Source: Streptomyces decoyicus
GTDB taxonomy: Bacteria; Actinomycetota; Actinomycetes; Streptomycetales; Streptomycetaceae
DNA: 64,000 nt
Assembly: GCF_019880305.1 (NCBI RefSeq)
Contig: NZ_CP082301.1
Coordinates: 3,782,001-3,846,000 of the forward strand
Direction of reading: 5' to 3'
Made by a program: the position numbers and the translations under genes. The notes beneath the pieces are model-generated. The model searched no databases. It saw nothing but the letters and a program-made list of their open reading frames with translations, and had not been told where the DNA came from. Below, piece by piece: positions 9,368-19,728 of the stretch (the first letter of the stretch is position 1; each line of letters opens with the position of its first letter).

Positions 9368-10306
9368 GTGCTGCATCTGCGCCTGATCGTCCCTGCGGAC
9401 CGTACCGACGAGGTGCTCCAGCTGCTGGAGACGACCGTCGGGACGACCCATCTGGTCGTACTGAGCGGGGCGGCCCGCGATCCGCAGGGCGATGTGGTGC
9501 TGTGCGATGTCGCACGGGAGGCCGGTGACGGGCTGCTGGCCCGGCTGCGGGCGATGGATCTCGACCGGACCGGTTCGATCGCCATCGAGAACATCGATCT
9601 GTCGCTGTCCCGGCGGGCCGACCGGGCGGAGGACGAGGCACCCGGCGAGGGCGCGGACGCCGTGCTGTGGGAGTCGCTGACCGACGCCACCCATGAGGAG
9701 TCGACGCTCTCGGCCACCTACCTCGCGTTCCTGACCCTCGCCACGATGATCGCGGCCTGCGGTGTGGTCCTCGACAACGCGATCCTGATCGTCGGCGCGA
9801 TGGCCGTGGGCCCGGAGTTCGGCCCGCTGGCCGGTATCTGCACCGCGCTCGTCCAGCGGGCACCGCGCCTGGCCTGGCGCTCGGTCCAGGCGCTGCTCGT
9901 CGGTTTCGCGCTGGCGATGGTGGTGACCGTCGGCTTCAGCCTCTTCATGGACGCGGTCGGCCTCTTCCGCATCGAGGCGCTGGAGGCCGCGCGCCCCAAC
10001 ACCAACTTCATCTACCGGCCCGACTGGTTCTCGTTCGTCGTCGCGGTCCTCGCCGGCATCGCCGGGGTGCTGTCACTGACGTCCGCCAAATCGGGCGCCC
10101 TGGTCGGCGTGGCGATCTCCGTCACCACCGTCCCGGCCGCCGCCAACGCCGCGGTGGCCCTCGGCTACCAGGAGTACGGCCAGGCCTGGCACTCCATGGA
10201 ACAGCTCCTGCTCAACCTGGCAGGCATCATCATCGCCGGCACGCTCACCCTGGCGGCACAGAAGCTGCTGTGGGCCCGGCACGACACCGGGCCCGCCCTC
10301 CGCTAG
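9368..10306 (+). CDS. DUF389 family integral membrane protein
   Basis: The 312-aa product begins with GTG at 9368, preceded by GGAG. Residues 1-110 form a soluble ACT-like region (LRLIVPADRTDEVLQLLETTVGT) and the rest has about five hydrophobic segments typical of DUF389, including IVGAMAVGPEFGPLAGI. The function of DUF389 is not established to my knowledge. It starts 15 bases after coaA and is likely cotranscribed with it, though no functional link is evident. Confidence 0.88.
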   Translation: MLHLRLIVPADRTDEVLQLLETTVGTTHLVVLSGAARDPQGDVVLCDVAREAGDGLLARLRAMDLDRTGSIAIENIDLSLSRRADRAEDEAPGEGADAVLWESLTDATHEESTLSATYLAFLTLATMIAACGVVLDNAILIVGAMAVGPEFGPLAGICTALVQRAPRLAWRSVQALLVGFALAMVVTVGFSLFMDAVGLFRIEALEAARPNTNFIYRPDWFSFVVAVLAGIAGVLSLTSAKSGALVGVAISVTTVPAAANAAVALGYQEYGQAWHSMEQLLLNLAGIIIAGTLTLAAQKLLWARHDTGPALR

Positions 10307-10351
10307 GGAAGACACCCCTGGGAGGACAGGCCCGGGAAGCTGCGAAAGGGC

Positions 10352-11710
10352 TCAGCCCAGCGCGGACTTGACCGCGTCGGCGAGCCGCTCGGCCACCGAC
10401 CGGGCCTGCTCGATGTCCGCGGCCTCCACCATCACCCGCACCAGCGGCTCCGTGCCGGACGGCCGCAGCAGCACCCGGCCGGTGGCGCCCAGCTCCCGCT
10501 CCGCCTCGGCGACCGCCGCGGTCAGCTCGGGAGAAGTGGTCACCCGCGACTTGTCGACGTCGGGGACGTTGATGAGGATCTGCGGCAGCCGTTCCATGAC
10601 GCGCACCAGTTCGGCCAGCGGCCGGCCGGTCGCGGCGACCCGGGCCCCCAGCATCAGACCGGTCAGCGTGCCGTCGCCGGTGGTGGCGTGGTCCAGCACG
10701 ATCACATGCCCGGACTGCTCACCGCCCAGCGCGAAGCCGTGCGCCTTCATCTCCTCCAGGACGTACCGGTCGCCGACCGCGGTCTGGACGAGGTCGATGC
10801 CCTCGCGCTCCATGGCGAGCTTGAAGCCCAGGTTGGACATCACGGTGGCGACGACGGTGTTCTTGCGCAGCGTCCCCGCCTCGCGCATCCCGAGCGCCAG
10901 GACGGCCAGGATCTGGTCGCCGTCGACCTCGTTGCCCTCGCGGTCCACGGCCAGGCACCGGTCCGCGTCGCCGTCGTGGGCGACACCCAGGTCGGCGCCG
11001 TGCTCGACGACGGCCGCCCGCAGCAGCTGGAGGTGGGTGGAGCCACAGCCGTCGTTGATGTTGAGGCCGTCGGGGTCGGTGCCGATCGTGATGACATCGG
11101 CGCCGGCCCGCGCGAACGCCTCGGGCGAGACCCGCGACGCCGCACCGTGGGCGCCGTCGACGACGATCTTCAGCCCGTCCAGGCGGTTGGGCAGGACGCC
11201 GACGAGATGCGCGACGTAGTTGTCGAAGCCCTCGTCGTAGACGGTGACCCGGCCCACGCCGGCGCCGGTCGGCCGCGCCCACGGCTCACCGGAGCTGTGG
11301 GCGCGGTAGGTCTGCTCGATCCGGTTCTCCAGCTCGTCGGCGAGCTTGTGGCCGCCACGGGCGAAGAACTTGATGCCGTTGTCGGGCATCGGGTTGTGGC
11401 TGGCGGAGAGCATCACGCCGAGGTCCGCGCCGAGCGAGCCGGTCAGATACGCGACCGCCGGGGTCGGAAGCACGCCCACCCGCAGCACGTCCACGCCGGC
11501 GCTGGCCAGACCCGCGACGACCGCGGCCTCCAGGAACTCACCGGACGCGCGTGGATCGCGTCCGACCACCGCCACCGGCCGGTGACCTTCGAATGTGCCC
11601 GCTTCCGCGAGCACATGCGCCGCAGCGACCGACAGACCGAGCGCCAGCTCCGCCGTCAGATCCGCATTGGCGACGCCGCGCACACCGTCCGTGCCGAAGA
11701 GTCGTCCCAC
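10352..11710 (-). CDS. glmM: Phosphoglucosamine mutase
   Basis: GlmM converts glucosamine-6-phosphate to glucosamine-1-phosphate for UDP-GlcNAc synthesis. The 452-aa protein begins with GTG at 11708-11710, with GGAGG six bases upstream. The active-site phosphoserine is Ser104 in [11 protein letters not shown], and the metal loop is DGDADR. The C-terminal phosphate-binding loop [12 protein letters not shown] is intact. It follows rplM-rpsI, an order I recall from other actinobacteria; a terminator at 11782-11823 lies between rpsI and glmM. Confidence 0.97.
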   Translation of the reverse strand: MGRLFGTDGVRGVANADLTAELALGLSVAAAHVLAEAGTFEGHRPVAVVGRDPRASGEFLEAAVVAGLASAGVDVLRVGVLPTPAVAYLTGSLGADLGVMLSASHNPMPDNGIKFFARGGHKLADELENRIEQTYRAHSSGEPWARPTGAGVGRVTVYDEGFDNYVAHLVGVLPNRLDGLKIVVDGAHGAASRVSPEAFARAGADVITIGTDPDGLNINDGCGSTHLQLLRAAVVEHGADLGVAHDGDADRCLAVDREGNEVDGDQILAVLALGMREAGTLRKNTVVATVMSNLGFKLAMEREGIDLVQTAVGDRYVLEEMKAHGFALGGEQSGHVIVLDHATTGDGTLTGLMLGARVAATGRPLAELVRVMERLPQILINVPDVDKSRVTTSPELTAAVAEAERELGATGRVLLRPSGTEPLVRVMVEAADIEQARSVAERLADAVKSALG

Positions 11711-11781
11711 TGGTGTCCTCCGAGTAGATGAGCTTGGACCAGAGCATTAAGTCCAGGTATACGCCCCTGGTCGTGGATAGC

Positions 11782-11823
11782 CGAACGCCCCGGCAGCACG
11801 GATCCGTGCCACCGGGGCGTTCG
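11782..11823 (-). terminator. Terminator of the rplM-rpsI transcript
   Basis: A perfect 12-bp stem (11782-11793 with 11812-11823) encloses a further palindrome, gcacggatccgtgc. It begins 30 bases past the rpsI stop. Confidence 0.7.
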
Positions 11824-11853
11824 CCAAGTGCTGCATGTCGCAGCGAGCGCGGA

Positions 11854-12366
11854 TTAGCGCTTGCTGTACTGCGGCGCCTTACGGGCCTTCTTCAGACCGG
11901 CCTTCTTGCGCTCGACCGCACGGTCGTCACGCTTGAGGAATCCGGCCTTCTTCAGCGCGCCGCGGTTGTTGTCCACGTCCGCCTCGTTCAGCGCACGGGC
12001 CACGCCCAGGCGCAGCGCACCGGCCTGGCCGGAGATGCCGCCGCCGGAGATGCGGGCCACGACGTCGTAGCGGTTGTCGAGCTCGAGCACCTTGAAGGGC
12101 TCGTTGACTTCCTGCTGGTGCACCTTGTTGGGGAAGTAGCCCTCAAGGGTGCGACCGTTGATCTTCCACTGGCCGGTGCCCGGAACGATCCGGACGCGGG
12201 CGATGGCGTTCTTGCGACGGCCCAGGCCGGCAGCCGGCTGCGGGTCGCCGAAGCGGGAGGCGAGGGACTCGGAGGTGTACTCCGACTCCACGACCTCGGT
12301 CTCAGTGGTGTATTCCTCGACGGCGTCGTCGTTCTCGATGACGGTCTCGGGAGTGGTCTCGGCCAC
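11854..12366 (-). CDS. rpsI: 30S ribosomal protein S9
   Basis: S9 is a small-subunit protein whose C-terminal tail contacts P-site tRNA. The 170-aa product starts with GTG at 12364-12366, with GAGGAG four bases upstream. The first 40 residues are an acidic Thr/Glu-rich extension seen in actinobacterial S9. The core has [12 protein letters not shown] and the protein ends in the expected basic tail [11 protein letters not shown]. It is 43 bases downstream of rplM. Confidence 0.97.
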   Translation of the reverse strand: MAETTPETVIENDDAVEEYTTETEVVESEYTSESLASRFGDPQPAAGLGRRKNAIARVRIVPGTGQWKINGRTLEGYFPNKVHQQEVNEPFKVLELDNRYDVVARISGGGISGQAGALRLGVARALNEADVDNNRGALKKAGFLKRDDRAVERKKAGLKKARKAPQYSKR

Positions 12367-12409
12367 GATGCTCCTCAGAATTCTCTGTCGTCTTAGGGGG
12401 TGGCCGGAC

Positions 12410-12853
12410 TTACTGCGCGACCTGGGTGATCTCGAACGGGACCGGCTGCTGCGCAGCGTGCGGGTGCTCGGCGCCCGCGTAGACCTTCAGCTTCGAGAGC
12501 ATCTGACGGCCGAGGGTGTTCTTGGGGAGCATGCCCTTGATGGCCTTCTCGACGGCCTTCTCGGGGTTCTTGTCGAGCAGCTCGTCGTAGCGGACGGAGC
12601 GCAGACCACCCGGGAAGCCCGAGTGGCGGTAAGCCATCTTCTGGGTCCGCTTGTTGCCGGACAGGTGCACCTTGTCGGCGTTGACGATGATGACGAAGTC
12701 ACCCATGTCAACGTGCGGCGCGTAAACGGGCTTGTGCTTACCCCGCAGGAGGGACGCGGCCTGGGTGGCCAGACGGCCCAGGACAACGTCCTGCGCGTCA
12801 ATGATGTGCCACTGGCGCTGGACATCGCCGGGCTTGGGGCTGAACGTACGCAC
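12410..12853 (-). CDS. rplM: 50S ribosomal protein L13
   Basis: L13 is an early-assembly large-subunit protein. The 147-aa product starts at GTG 12851-12853 ([15 protein letters not shown]), which matches the usual family N-terminus; an upstream in-frame ATG would add 26 unconserved residues. [17 protein letters not shown] and KTLGR-type motifs ([15 protein letters not shown]) are present. A promoter at 13065-13094 gives it a leader of about 200 bases. rpsI follows. Confidence 0.97.
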   Translation of the reverse strand: MRTFSPKPGDVQRQWHIIDAQDVVLGRLATQAASLLRGKHKPVYAPHVDMGDFVIIVNADKVHLSGNKRTQKMAYRHSGFPGGLRSVRYDELLDKNPEKAVEKAIKGMLPKNTLGRQMLSKLKVYAGAEHPHAAQQPVPFEITQVAQ

Positions 12854-13199
12854 GGTTAGCCTTCGCTTCTTCAGAGGTGGGGTATCCCCTGGCCCAGAGG
12901 CCGCGGGGACGGGTCCTGTACTGGTCACCACGACCGATCACACCAGCAGGAGCGGCACTACGGGTGACGCAACCCGATCGTCCGTCGCTGGTCATCGGCC
13001 CGGTGGACCGCGTAAGGGCCCCCTCACGTGAGATAGAGCAAGCCAATACGCATAACGAACAGGCAGAATACCGGCCCGGCCCCGGTCGGGTCAAAACGCC
13101 CCCCGAACCGGCGTGCGGTCCCGTCCCGCCGCCGCCTCCGCGATCACCGTGGGTGCCCGCCGCCGCACGCTGCACACCCGCTCCGGCGGAAAGACGCCC
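12854..13199 (-). other. Noncoding gap between rplM and the ABC-F gene
   Basis: These 346 bases hold the rplM promoter at 13065-13094 and a leader of roughly 200 bases. I see the short palindrome ctcacgtgag near 13024 in the leader but no convincing ORF. The 3' end of the ABC-F transcript must end here too; no strong hairpin stands out next to its stop at 13200. Confidence 0.6.
13065..13094 (-). promoter_or_regulatory. rplM-rpsI promoter
   Basis: On the minus strand a -35 TTGACC (13089-13094) and a -10 TATTCT (13065-13070) are separated by 18 bases, close to the vegetative sigma (HrdB) consensus. Transcription would begin near 13058. Confidence 0.6.
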
Positions 13200-14834
13200 C
13201 TACCGGTCCCGCACCACCCGCCGCTCGTCCCACACCGGCTCCGCCGTCTCCCGCACCAGCCCGTCCGACCCGAACACCAGGAACCGGTCGAAGGACCGGG
13301 CGAACCAGCGGTCGTGCGTCACCGCCACCACCGTCCCCTCGTACGCCTCCAGGCCCTCCTGGAGCGCCTCCGCCGACTCCAGGTCCAAGTTGTCCGTCGG
13401 CTCGTCGAGCAGCAGCGCCGTCGTGCCGGACAGCTCCAGCAGCAGGATCTGGAAGCGTGCCTGCTGGCCGCCGGAGAGCCGCTCGAAGCGCTGCTCGGCC
13501 TGTTGCTCCAGCTCGTAGCGGCGCAGGGCCGACATGGCCTGGCCCTTGTCCCTGGCGTGCTCGGTCCACAGGATGTCGAGCAGGGTGCGGCCCAGCAGCT
13601 CGGGGTGGGCGTGGGTCTGCGCGAAGTGGCCCGGGACGACACGGGCGCCGAGCTTCCATGCGCCGGTGTGCGGGACGGGGTTCTGCTCGTCGCCGGCCAG
13701 CAGCCGCAGGAAGTGCGACTTGCCGGAGCCGTTGGAGCCGAGGACCGCGACCCGTTCGCCGTAGAAGATCTCCAGGTCGAACGGCTTCATCAAGCCGGTC
13801 AGCTCCAGGTTCTCGCAGGTGATCGCCCGTACGCCGGTGCGCCCGCCGCGCAGCCGCATGGTGATGTCCTGCTCGCGCGGCGGCTCCGGCGGCGGCCCGG
13901 CCTCCTCGAACTTCTTCAGCCGGGTCTGCGCCGCCGCATAGCGCGAGGCCAGCTCATGGCTGACCGAGGCCGCCTGCCGCAGCGAGACCACCAGCTTCTT
14001 CAGCTGCGCATGCTTCTCGTCCCAGCGCCGCCGCAGCTCCTCGAAGCGGGCGAAACGCTCCTTGCGCGCCTCGTGAAAGGTGTCGAAGCCGCCACCGTGC
14101 ACCCAGACGTCGGAGCCCGCCGGCCCCGGCTCCACGCTGACGATCTTCTCCGCCGCACGGGCCAGCAGCTCCCGGTCGTGCGAGACGAACAGCACCGTCT
14201 TACGGGTCTGCCGGAGCTGCTCCTCCAGCCAGCGCTTGCCGGGCACGTCCAGATAGTTGTCCGGTTCGTCCAGCAGCAGCACCTCGTCCGTGCCGCGCAG
14301 CAGCGACTCCAGCACCAGCCGCTTCTGCTCGCCCCCGGACAGCGTGCGCACCTGCCGCCACTGGGCCTTCTCGTACGGCATGCCCAGCGCCGCCATGGTG
14401 CAGATGTCCCAGGCCGTCTCGGCCTCGTAGCCGCGCGCCTCGGCCCAGTCGCTGAGCGCCTGGGCATAGGCCATCTGCACGGCCTCGTCGTCGTCCCCGG
14501 CGGTCATGATCGCGAGCTCGGCGGCGTCCACCGCCGCCGCGGCCTGTCTGATCCGCGGCTGCGCCACGGAGACCAGCAGGTCGCGCACCGTGCGCTCGTC
14601 CCGTACGGAGCCCACGAACTGCGGCATCACGCCCAGTCCGCCGCTGACGGTGACCGCCCCGCCGTGCGGCTGGAGCTCCCCCGCGATCAGCCGCAGCAGT
14701 GTCGTCTTGCCGGCGCCGTTGGCCCCCACCAGCGCGACCGACGCGCCCTCCCCCACCCGGAAGGACACATCCCCCAGCAGGACCCTCCCGTCCGGCAGGT
14801 AGTACTCCAGATGTCCGGCCTCAAGATGTCCCAT
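13200..14834 (-). CDS. ABC-F subfamily ATPase
   Basis: A 544-aa soluble protein with two ABC domains and no membrane segments, the ABC-F layout of ribosome-associated factors such as EttA and the antibiotic-protection proteins. Domain 1 has Walker A GANGAGKTT, signature LSGGEQKR and Walker B LLLDEPDN. Domain 2 has GSNGSGKS, LSGGQQAR and LLLDEPTD. A charged linker of about 80 residues between them includes a basic coiled-coil-like stretch. It faces away from the plus-strand gene at 14891. Whether it protects against an antibiotic or regulates translation cannot be judged from sequence. Confidence 0.9.
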   Translation of the reverse strand: MGHLEAGHLEYYLPDGRVLLGDVSFRVGEGASVALVGANGAGKTTLLRLIAGELQPHGGAVTVSGGLGVMPQFVGSVRDERTVRDLLVSVAQPRIRQAAAAVDAAELAIMTAGDDDEAVQMAYAQALSDWAEARGYEAETAWDICTMAALGMPYEKAQWRQVRTLSGGEQKRLVLESLLRGTDEVLLLDEPDNYLDVPGKRWLEEQLRQTRKTVLFVSHDRELLARAAEKIVSVEPGPAGSDVWVHGGGFDTFHEARKERFARFEELRRRWDEKHAQLKKLVVSLRQAASVSHELASRYAAAQTRLKKFEEAGPPPEPPREQDITMRLRGGRTGVRAITCENLELTGLMKPFDLEIFYGERVAVLGSNGSGKSHFLRLLAGDEQNPVPHTGAWKLGARVVPGHFAQTHAHPELLGRTLLDILWTEHARDKGQAMSALRRYELEQQAEQRFERLSGGQQARFQILLLELSGTTALLLDEPTDNLDLESAEALQEGLEAYEGTVVAVTHDRWFARSFDRFLVFGSDGLVRETAEPVWDERRVVRDR

Positions 14835-14890
14835 GAGCGGGATTGTGACCGCCCTTCGAGCGTTCCACCAACCCCATTAGGATGCGCGGC

Positions 14891-15763
14891 ATGAGCTTTG
14901 GGCAAGGGGGGCCGTTCGACGGCCCCGGGGGTTCGTCGTCGTCCACTCCGGACTGGGGTGCACTCGCCGCGGAGAGCGAGGCGCAGGCCCGCCGCAAACG
15001 CCGCTTGTGGATCGGCGGCGGTGCGCTGGCGGCCCTCGCGGTGGCCGGCATCGTCACCGTCGCCGTCATGGCCGGCGGCAGTGGTTCTCCGGGCGGCAGC
15101 CCGACGGCGGCGCCCACGGCGTCCGACCAGGCCGCGGTGCCGGACGACAAGCCGTCCTTCCCCGACGTCTCCGTGCCGCCCCCGCCCAACCCGCGGGACT
15201 TCATCTCCGACCCGAAGAAGGACAAGGCGCCGCTCACCCCGGCCACCCTCTTCGCGCAGAAGAGCATGGTCGTCGGCGAGCACACCTACCCGCGTACCCA
15301 CACCGCCACCACCAAGGACTGCACCGCCGCCGCCCAGGGACCGCTCGTCTCGTCGCTGACCCACAACGGCTGCAAGCAGCTGCTGCGCGCCACGTACGCC
15401 AAGGACGGCGTCGCCGTCACCGTCGGCATCGCGGTCTTCGACTCCCCCGCCAAGGCCGCCAAGGTCATGAACGAGAACAAGGCCAACCTCATGCCGCTGC
15501 CCGGCGGCGGGGTCCCCGCGGACTTCTGCCAGGGCACGAAGTGCCGGATGGCGACCAATGCCACCGGCCGCTACGCCTACTTCACGATCGCCGGCTACCT
15601 CAACGGCAAGGACGTCACCGCCACCGAGACCAAGGCCCGGCAGATCGCCCAGGACGGCGGCTCCTACGCGTTCAGCCAGATCACCCAGCGCGGCAAGGAC
15701 CAGGCCGCGAAGGTCGCCGAGCAGCAGCTGCGGGAAGCCCGGAAGAAGGCCGGCAAGTCCTGA
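14891..15763 (+). CDS. Single-pass membrane protein with extracytoplasmic domain
   Basis: I do not recognise a named family. The 290-aa protein has a Gly/Ser-rich cytoplasmic N-terminus, a basic RRKRR stop, one hydrophobic segment at about residues 39-62, a Pro/Ser/Thr-rich linker, and an outer domain with a possible disulfide pair (DCTAAAQG and NGCKQLL; FCQGTKC). ATG 14891 was chosen over 14882 because AGGA lies eight bases upstream of it. It is divergent from the ABC-F gene with 56 bases between start codons, so the two may share a control region. Confidence 0.8.
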   Translation: MSFGQGGPFDGPGGSSSSTPDWGALAAESEAQARRKRRLWIGGGALAALAVAGIVTVAVMAGGSGSPGGSPTAAPTASDQAAVPDDKPSFPDVSVPPPPNPRDFISDPKKDKAPLTPATLFAQKSMVVGEHTYPRTHTATTKDCTAAAQGPLVSSLTHNGCKQLLRATYAKDGVAVTVGIAVFDSPAKAAKVMNENKANLMPLPGGGVPADFCQGTKCRMATNATGRYAYFTIAGYLNGKDVTATETKARQIAQDGGSYAFSQITQRGKDQAAKVAEQQLREARKKAGKS

Positions 15764-15824
15764 CCGTCGCCGGTGGCGCCGCCCTTCCCGGCGGCGCCAC
15801 CGGCGAGGCCTTCCAGGCCGCCGG

Positions 15825-16685
15825 TCAGCAGCAGCCGGCCCCGCTCCCGGGCAGCGTCCGCTTGTTCCGCGCCTCCTGATTGCGCGCCATCAGCAGCTCA
15901 TCGGCCGGGTAGCCGACCTCCTCCAGCGTCAGCCCGTGCGGCCGTACGACATGCACCGCGGAGTCCCGCACCCCGGCGGCCAGCACCTTCCCCGGCCACT
16001 CCACCGGCCGGTGCCCGTCCCCCACGAACAGCATCGCCCCCACCAGCGACCGCACCATGTTGTGGCAGAAGGCATCCGCCCGGACGGTCGCCGTGATGAT
16101 CCCGTCCGCCCCCCGCGACCAGCTCAGCTCCTGGAGCGTACGGATCGTCGTCGCGCCCTCCCGCCGCTTGCAGTACGCCGCGAAGTCGTGCTCCCCCAGC
16201 AGCGGCCGCGAGGCCTCGTTCATCGCGTCGACGTCGAGCTCCCAGTCGTGCCACAGCACATGGCTCCGCAGCAGCGGATCCACGCCGCCGTGGTGATCGG
16301 TCACCCGGTACGCGTACCGCCGCCAGATCGCCGAGAACCGCGCGTTGAACCCGTACGGCGCCTCGGCCAGCCGCCACACCCGCACGTCCTTGGGCAGCCG
16401 CCCGGCCAGCCGCCGCAGCAGCCTCTCCCGGTGCTCGGCCCACACCGTCTCGGGCAGGTCCACATGCGCCACCTGGCCCCGCGCATGGACCCCCGCGTCC
16501 GTCCGCCCGGCCACGGTCAGCTCATACGTCTCCCCGGACCGCGTCACCGTCCGCAGCGCGTCCTCGATCTCCCCCTGCACGGTCCGCCGCCCGCCGGCCT
16601 GCTTCGCCCACCCGGAAAAGTCCTTTCCGTCATAGGAAAGGTCCAGCCGCACCCGGACGAACCCGGGCTCCACTTCGTCACTCAC
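15825..16685 (-). CDS. truA: tRNA pseudouridine(38-40) synthase
   Basis: TruA isomerises uridines 38-40 in the anticodon arm of tRNAs. The 286-aa protein has the catalytic motif [13 protein letters not shown] with Asp63, and [12 protein letters not shown] of the second half. It follows rplQ in the alpha operon order usual in bacteria, but with a terminator-like hairpin in the 161-base gap. The start [16 protein letters not shown] is the only good one. The C-terminus ends in an unusual GAGCC. Confidence 0.95.
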   Translation of the reverse strand: MSDEVEPGFVRVRLDLSYDGKDFSGWAKQAGGRRTVQGEIEDALRTVTRSGETYELTVAGRTDAGVHARGQVAHVDLPETVWAEHRERLLRRLAGRLPKDVRVWRLAEAPYGFNARFSAIWRRYAYRVTDHHGGVDPLLRSHVLWHDWELDVDAMNEASRPLLGEHDFAAYCKRREGATTIRTLQELSWSRGADGIITATVRADAFCHNMVRSLVGAMLFVGDGHRPVEWPGKVLAAGVRDSAVHVVRPHGLTLEEVGYPADELLMARNQEARNKRTLPGSGAGCC

Positions 16686-16799
16686 GACAGCAATCCTCCC
16701 TCACGCCATGGACCCTCGTTGCGGCACGGGCAGAACCCGCGGCCACAGCGGGCCCGCCCCGCCGCCCACGGCGAAGCGAAGCCCGTCCGCCCACGCGAA

Positions 16800-16829
16800 A
16801 GCGGGCCCGCCCCGAAGGGCGGACCCGCT
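16800..16829 (-). terminator. Hairpin after rplQ (end of alpha operon)
   Basis: A 13-bp stem with one mismatch and a CGAA tetraloop begins 17 bases past the rplQ stop and precedes truA. Confidence 0.6.
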
Positions 16830-16846
16830 CACACGTAAGTCAGGAC

Positions 16847-17314
16847 TCAGGCGTCCTTCGACTCCTCGGTCGCCTCGGCAGCCGTGGCCGCCTCCGCGTC
16901 CTTGGCCGCACGCTTCGTCGCGGCCTCGGCCTCACCGGTGGCCTGCTGGGCCACGGTCAGCGCCTCCACCAGCTCGATGACGGCCATGGGAGCGTTGTCG
17001 CCACGACGGTTACCGATCTTGGTGATACGGGTGTAGCCACCCGGGCGGTTCTCGAACCGCGGGGCGATCTCCGTGAAGAGCGTGTGCACGACGCTCTTGT
17101 CCGAGATCAGCTGCATGACCTGACGGCGGTTGTGAAGGTCGCCCTTCTTCGCCTTGGTCACCAGGCGCTCCGCGTACGGACGCAGACGACGGGCCTTGGC
17201 CTCGGTCGTCGTGATGCGGCCGTGCTCGAACAGCGAGGTGGCCAGGTTGCGCAGCATGAGGCGCTCGTGCGCAGCGCTGCCGCCCAGACGGGCACCCTTG
17301 GCGGGCTTCGGCAT
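16847..17314 (-). CDS. rplQ: 50S ribosomal protein L17
   Basis: L17 sits near the peptide exit tunnel. The 155-aa product has the family start [20 protein letters not shown] and the [17 protein letters not shown] core. Residues from about 122 form an Ala/Glu-rich tail beyond the 115-120 aa core, as in other actinobacteria. It is the last r-protein gene of the alpha block, after rpoA. Confidence 0.97.
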   Translation of the reverse strand: MPKPAKGARLGGSAAHERLMLRNLATSLFEHGRITTTEAKARRLRPYAERLVTKAKKGDLHNRRQVMQLISDKSVVHTLFTEIAPRFENRPGGYTRITKIGNRRGDNAPMAVIELVEALTVAQQATGEAEAATKRAAKDAEAATAAEATEESKDA

Positions 17315-17406
17315 GGTGTATCTCCTTCATTGCTGCACCGGCCGTATCAGGTACCGGTGTCAGTTCCCACGAGGCGGGCGCCCCGCGGAAGGCTCACGGC
17401 TGAGGC

Positions 17407-17425
17407 CCGGGGCACGCGGCCCCGG
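17407..17425 (-). terminator. Intercistronic hairpin between rpoA and rplQ
   Basis: A perfect 7-bp stem (CCGGGGC with GCCCCGG) with a 5-base loop lies about 18 bases past the rpoA stop and can be extended imperfectly outward (GGCTG with CAGCC). It may be a partial terminator or a processing or stability element. Confidence 0.4.
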
Positions 17426-17442
17426 ACCCCAGCCGGACAAAC

Positions 17443-18465
17443 TCAGTACTGCTCGGTCTCCACGAACCCGGCGTCCGCGTCGTCGTCGGCGCCGAAGGCG
17501 TCGGCGGCGGCGGTCGGGTCGAATCCGGGCGGGCTGTCCTTGAGGGCCAGGCCCATGCCGGCCAGCTTCGCCTTGACCTCGTCGATCGACTTCGCACCGA
17601 AGTTGCGGATGTCGAGCAGGTCGGCCTCGGAGCGCGCCACGAGCTCACCCACGGAGTGGATGCCCTCACGCTTGAGGCAGTTGTACGAGCGGACCGTGAG
17701 CTCCAGCTCCTCGATCGGCAGCGCCAGGTCGGCAGCCAGGGCGGCGTCCGTCGGGGACGGGCCCATGTCGATGCCCTCGGCGTCGATGTTGAGCTCGCGC
17801 GCCAGACCGAACAGCTCGACCAGGGTCTTACCGGCGGACGCCATGGCGTCACGCGGGCGCATGGCCTGCTTGGTCTCGACGTCGACGATCAGCTTGTCGA
17901 AGTCGGTGCGCTGCTCGACACGGGTCGCCTCGACCTTGTACGTGACCTTGAGCACCGGCGAGTAGATGGAGTCGACCGGGATACGGCCGATCTCCTGGCC
18001 CACCTGCTTGTTCTGGACGGCGGAAACGTAGCCGCGACCGCGCTCGACGGTCAGCTCCATCTCCAGCTTGCCCTTGCCGTTGAGGGTGGCGAGGACCAGG
18101 TCCGGGTTGTGCACCTCGACACCGGCCGGCGGGGCGATGTCAGCAGCGGTGACCAGGCCGGGGCCCTGCTTGCGCAGGTACATCACGACCGGCTCGTCGT
18201 GCTCCGAGGAGACGACCAGCTGCTTGATGTTGAGGATGAGGTCGGTGACGTCCTCCTTGACGCCCGGCACGGTGGTGAACTCGTGCAGGACACCGTCGAT
18301 GCGGATGGACGTGACCGCCGCACCCGGAATCGAGGAGAGGAGCGTACGACGCAGAGAGTTGCCGAGGGTGTAGCCGAAGCCCGGCTCCAGCGGCTCGATC
18401 ACGAACCGGGAGCGGTATTCGTCGACGACCTCTTCGGTCAAAGAGGGACGCTGAGCAATCAGCAT
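17443..18465 (-). CDS. rpoA: DNA-directed RNA polymerase subunit alpha
   Basis: Alpha dimerises to nucleate RNA polymerase assembly, and its C-terminal domain contacts DNA and activators. The 340-aa protein has the N-terminal domain to about residue 235 ([25 protein letters not shown]) and the C-terminal helix-hairpin-helix domain ([21 protein letters not shown]), with an acidic tail. GAAGGA lies nine bases before the ATG. A hairpin separates it from rpsD. Confidence 0.98.
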   Translation of the reverse strand: MLIAQRPSLTEEVVDEYRSRFVIEPLEPGFGYTLGNSLRRTLLSSIPGAAVTSIRIDGVLHEFTTVPGVKEDVTDLILNIKQLVVSSEHDEPVVMYLRKQGPGLVTAADIAPPAGVEVHNPDLVLATLNGKGKLEMELTVERGRGYVSAVQNKQVGQEIGRIPVDSIYSPVLKVTYKVEATRVEQRTDFDKLIVDVETKQAMRPRDAMASAGKTLVELFGLARELNIDAEGIDMGPSPTDAALAADLALPIEELELTVRSYNCLKREGIHSVGELVARSEADLLDIRNFGAKSIDEVKAKLAGMGLALKDSPPGFDPTAAADAFGADDDADAGFVETEQY

Positions 18466-18527
18466 GTTGTTCGATCCTTCAGTCGTGGACGCCCGCTATT
18501 TGACGCCCGCTGTACTGACAAGGGTAC

Positions 18528-18560
18528 GGGCGGCACGGCGCCATAGGCTCCGTACCGCCC
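18528..18560 (-). terminator. Hairpin between rpsD and rpoA
   Basis: An 11-bp stem with one mismatch (18528-18538 with 18550-18560) lies 14 bases past the rpsD stop. A weak TTGTCA box follows on the minus strand, then TAGCGG 17 bases later, so rpoA may have its own promoter. Both readings are inference. Confidence 0.4.
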
Positions 18561-18574
18561 CCACCGGTCAGCTC

Positions 18575-19201
18575 TTACTTGGAGTAGAGCTCAACGATCA
18601 GCTGCTCCTGCACCTGGGTGTCGATCACCTGGCGCTCGGGCATGCTGTGCACGAGGATCCGCAGGTTCGACGGAATCGCTTCCAGCCAGGCCGGAACGGT
18701 CCGCTCGCCGGCCTCGGCCTGCGCCACCGCGAACGGGGTCAGGTTCCGGGAGCTCGCGCGAACCTCGATGATGTCGTTGGCAGCCACACGAGCCGACGGA
18801 ATGTCGGTCTTGCGGCCGTTCACGGTGATGTGTCCGTGACGGACCAGCTGACGGGCGTGGTCACGGGACTTGGCAAAGCCGGCCCGGTAGACCACGTTGT
18901 CGAGACGAGTCTCAAGGATGCGCAGAAGGTTCTCACCGGTCTTGCCGGACTTCTGGTTCGCTTCCTTGTAGTAGTTCACGAACTGCTTCTCAAGGACACC
19001 GTAGATACGGCTGCACTTCTGCTTCTCACGAAGCTGGAGCAGGTACTCGCTGTCCTTGGTGCGCCCGCGACCGTGCTCACCCGGGGGGTAAGGACGAATC
19101 TCGATCGGGCACTTTGCGCTCTCGCACTTGCTCCCCTTGAGGAAGAGCTTCTGCTTCTCCCGACGGCAACGCTTGCAGTCGGCCCCGGTGTAACGCGCCA
19201 T
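18575..19201 (-). CDS. rpsD: 30S ribosomal protein S4 (zinc-binding form)
   Basis: S4 initiates 30S assembly on 16S rRNA. The 208-aa protein carries Cys9, Cys12, Cys26 and Cys31, the four-cysteine zinc ribbon of C+ S4, followed by the S4 RNA-binding domain (LDNVVYRAGFAKSRDHARQLV). Start and length match the family. Confidence 0.97.
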   Translation of the reverse strand: MARYTGADCKRCRREKQKLFLKGSKCESAKCPIEIRPYPPGEHGRGRTKDSEYLLQLREKQKCSRIYGVLEKQFVNYYKEANQKSGKTGENLLRILETRLDNVVYRAGFAKSRDHARQLVRHGHITVNGRKTDIPSARVAANDIIEVRASSRNLTPFAVAQAEAGERTVPAWLEAIPSNLRILVHSMPERQVIDTQVQEQLIVELYSK

Positions 19202-19227
19202 ATTGTTTTGTCTCCTACTTCAGCTGG

Positions 19228-19632
19228 TCAGACGCGGCGGCGCTTGGGCGGGCGGCATCCGTTGTGCGGAGTGGGGGTGACGTCCTGGATCGAACCCACC
19301 TCGAGGCCGGTGGCCTGGAGGGAGCGGATCGCGGTCTCACGGCCGGAGCCGGGACCCTTGACGAAGACGTCGACCTTGCGCATGCCGTGCTCCTGCGCGC
19401 GACGCGCGGCCGACTCGGCGGCCATCTGCGCGGCGAAGGGGGTGGACTTGCGCGAGCCCTTGAAGCCGACGTGGCCGGCAGAGGCCCAAGAGATCACGTT
19501 GCCCGTGGGGTCGGTGATCGAAACGATCGTGTTGTTGAACGTGCTCTTGATGTGAGCGTGCCCGTGGGCAACGTTCTTCTTCTCCTTGCGGCGCACCTTC
19601 TTGGCGCCGGCCGTACGGCCCTTCGGAGGCAT
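19228..19632 (-). CDS. rpsK: 30S ribosomal protein S11
   Basis: S11 helps form the platform of the 30S subunit near the Shine-Dalgarno helix. The 134-aa product has a Lys-rich N-terminus, the [14 protein letters not shown] motif and ends in [11 protein letters not shown]. It lies between rpsM and rpsD. Confidence 0.97.
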   Translation of the reverse strand: MPPKGRTAGAKKVRRKEKKNVAHGHAHIKSTFNNTIVSITDPTGNVISWASAGHVGFKGSRKSTPFAAQMAAESAARRAQEHGMRKVDVFVKGPGSGRETAIRSLQATGLEVGSIQDVTPTPHNGCRPPKRRRV

Positions 19633-19728
19633 TCATTACTCCCGTGGAGGTGGTCGGTCCTACAGCGAAGACCGCTTGCAGGGGTCCGGGGGGTGTCCCC
19701 CAGAGCACACAGTGCGTCCTGCTGAGGA

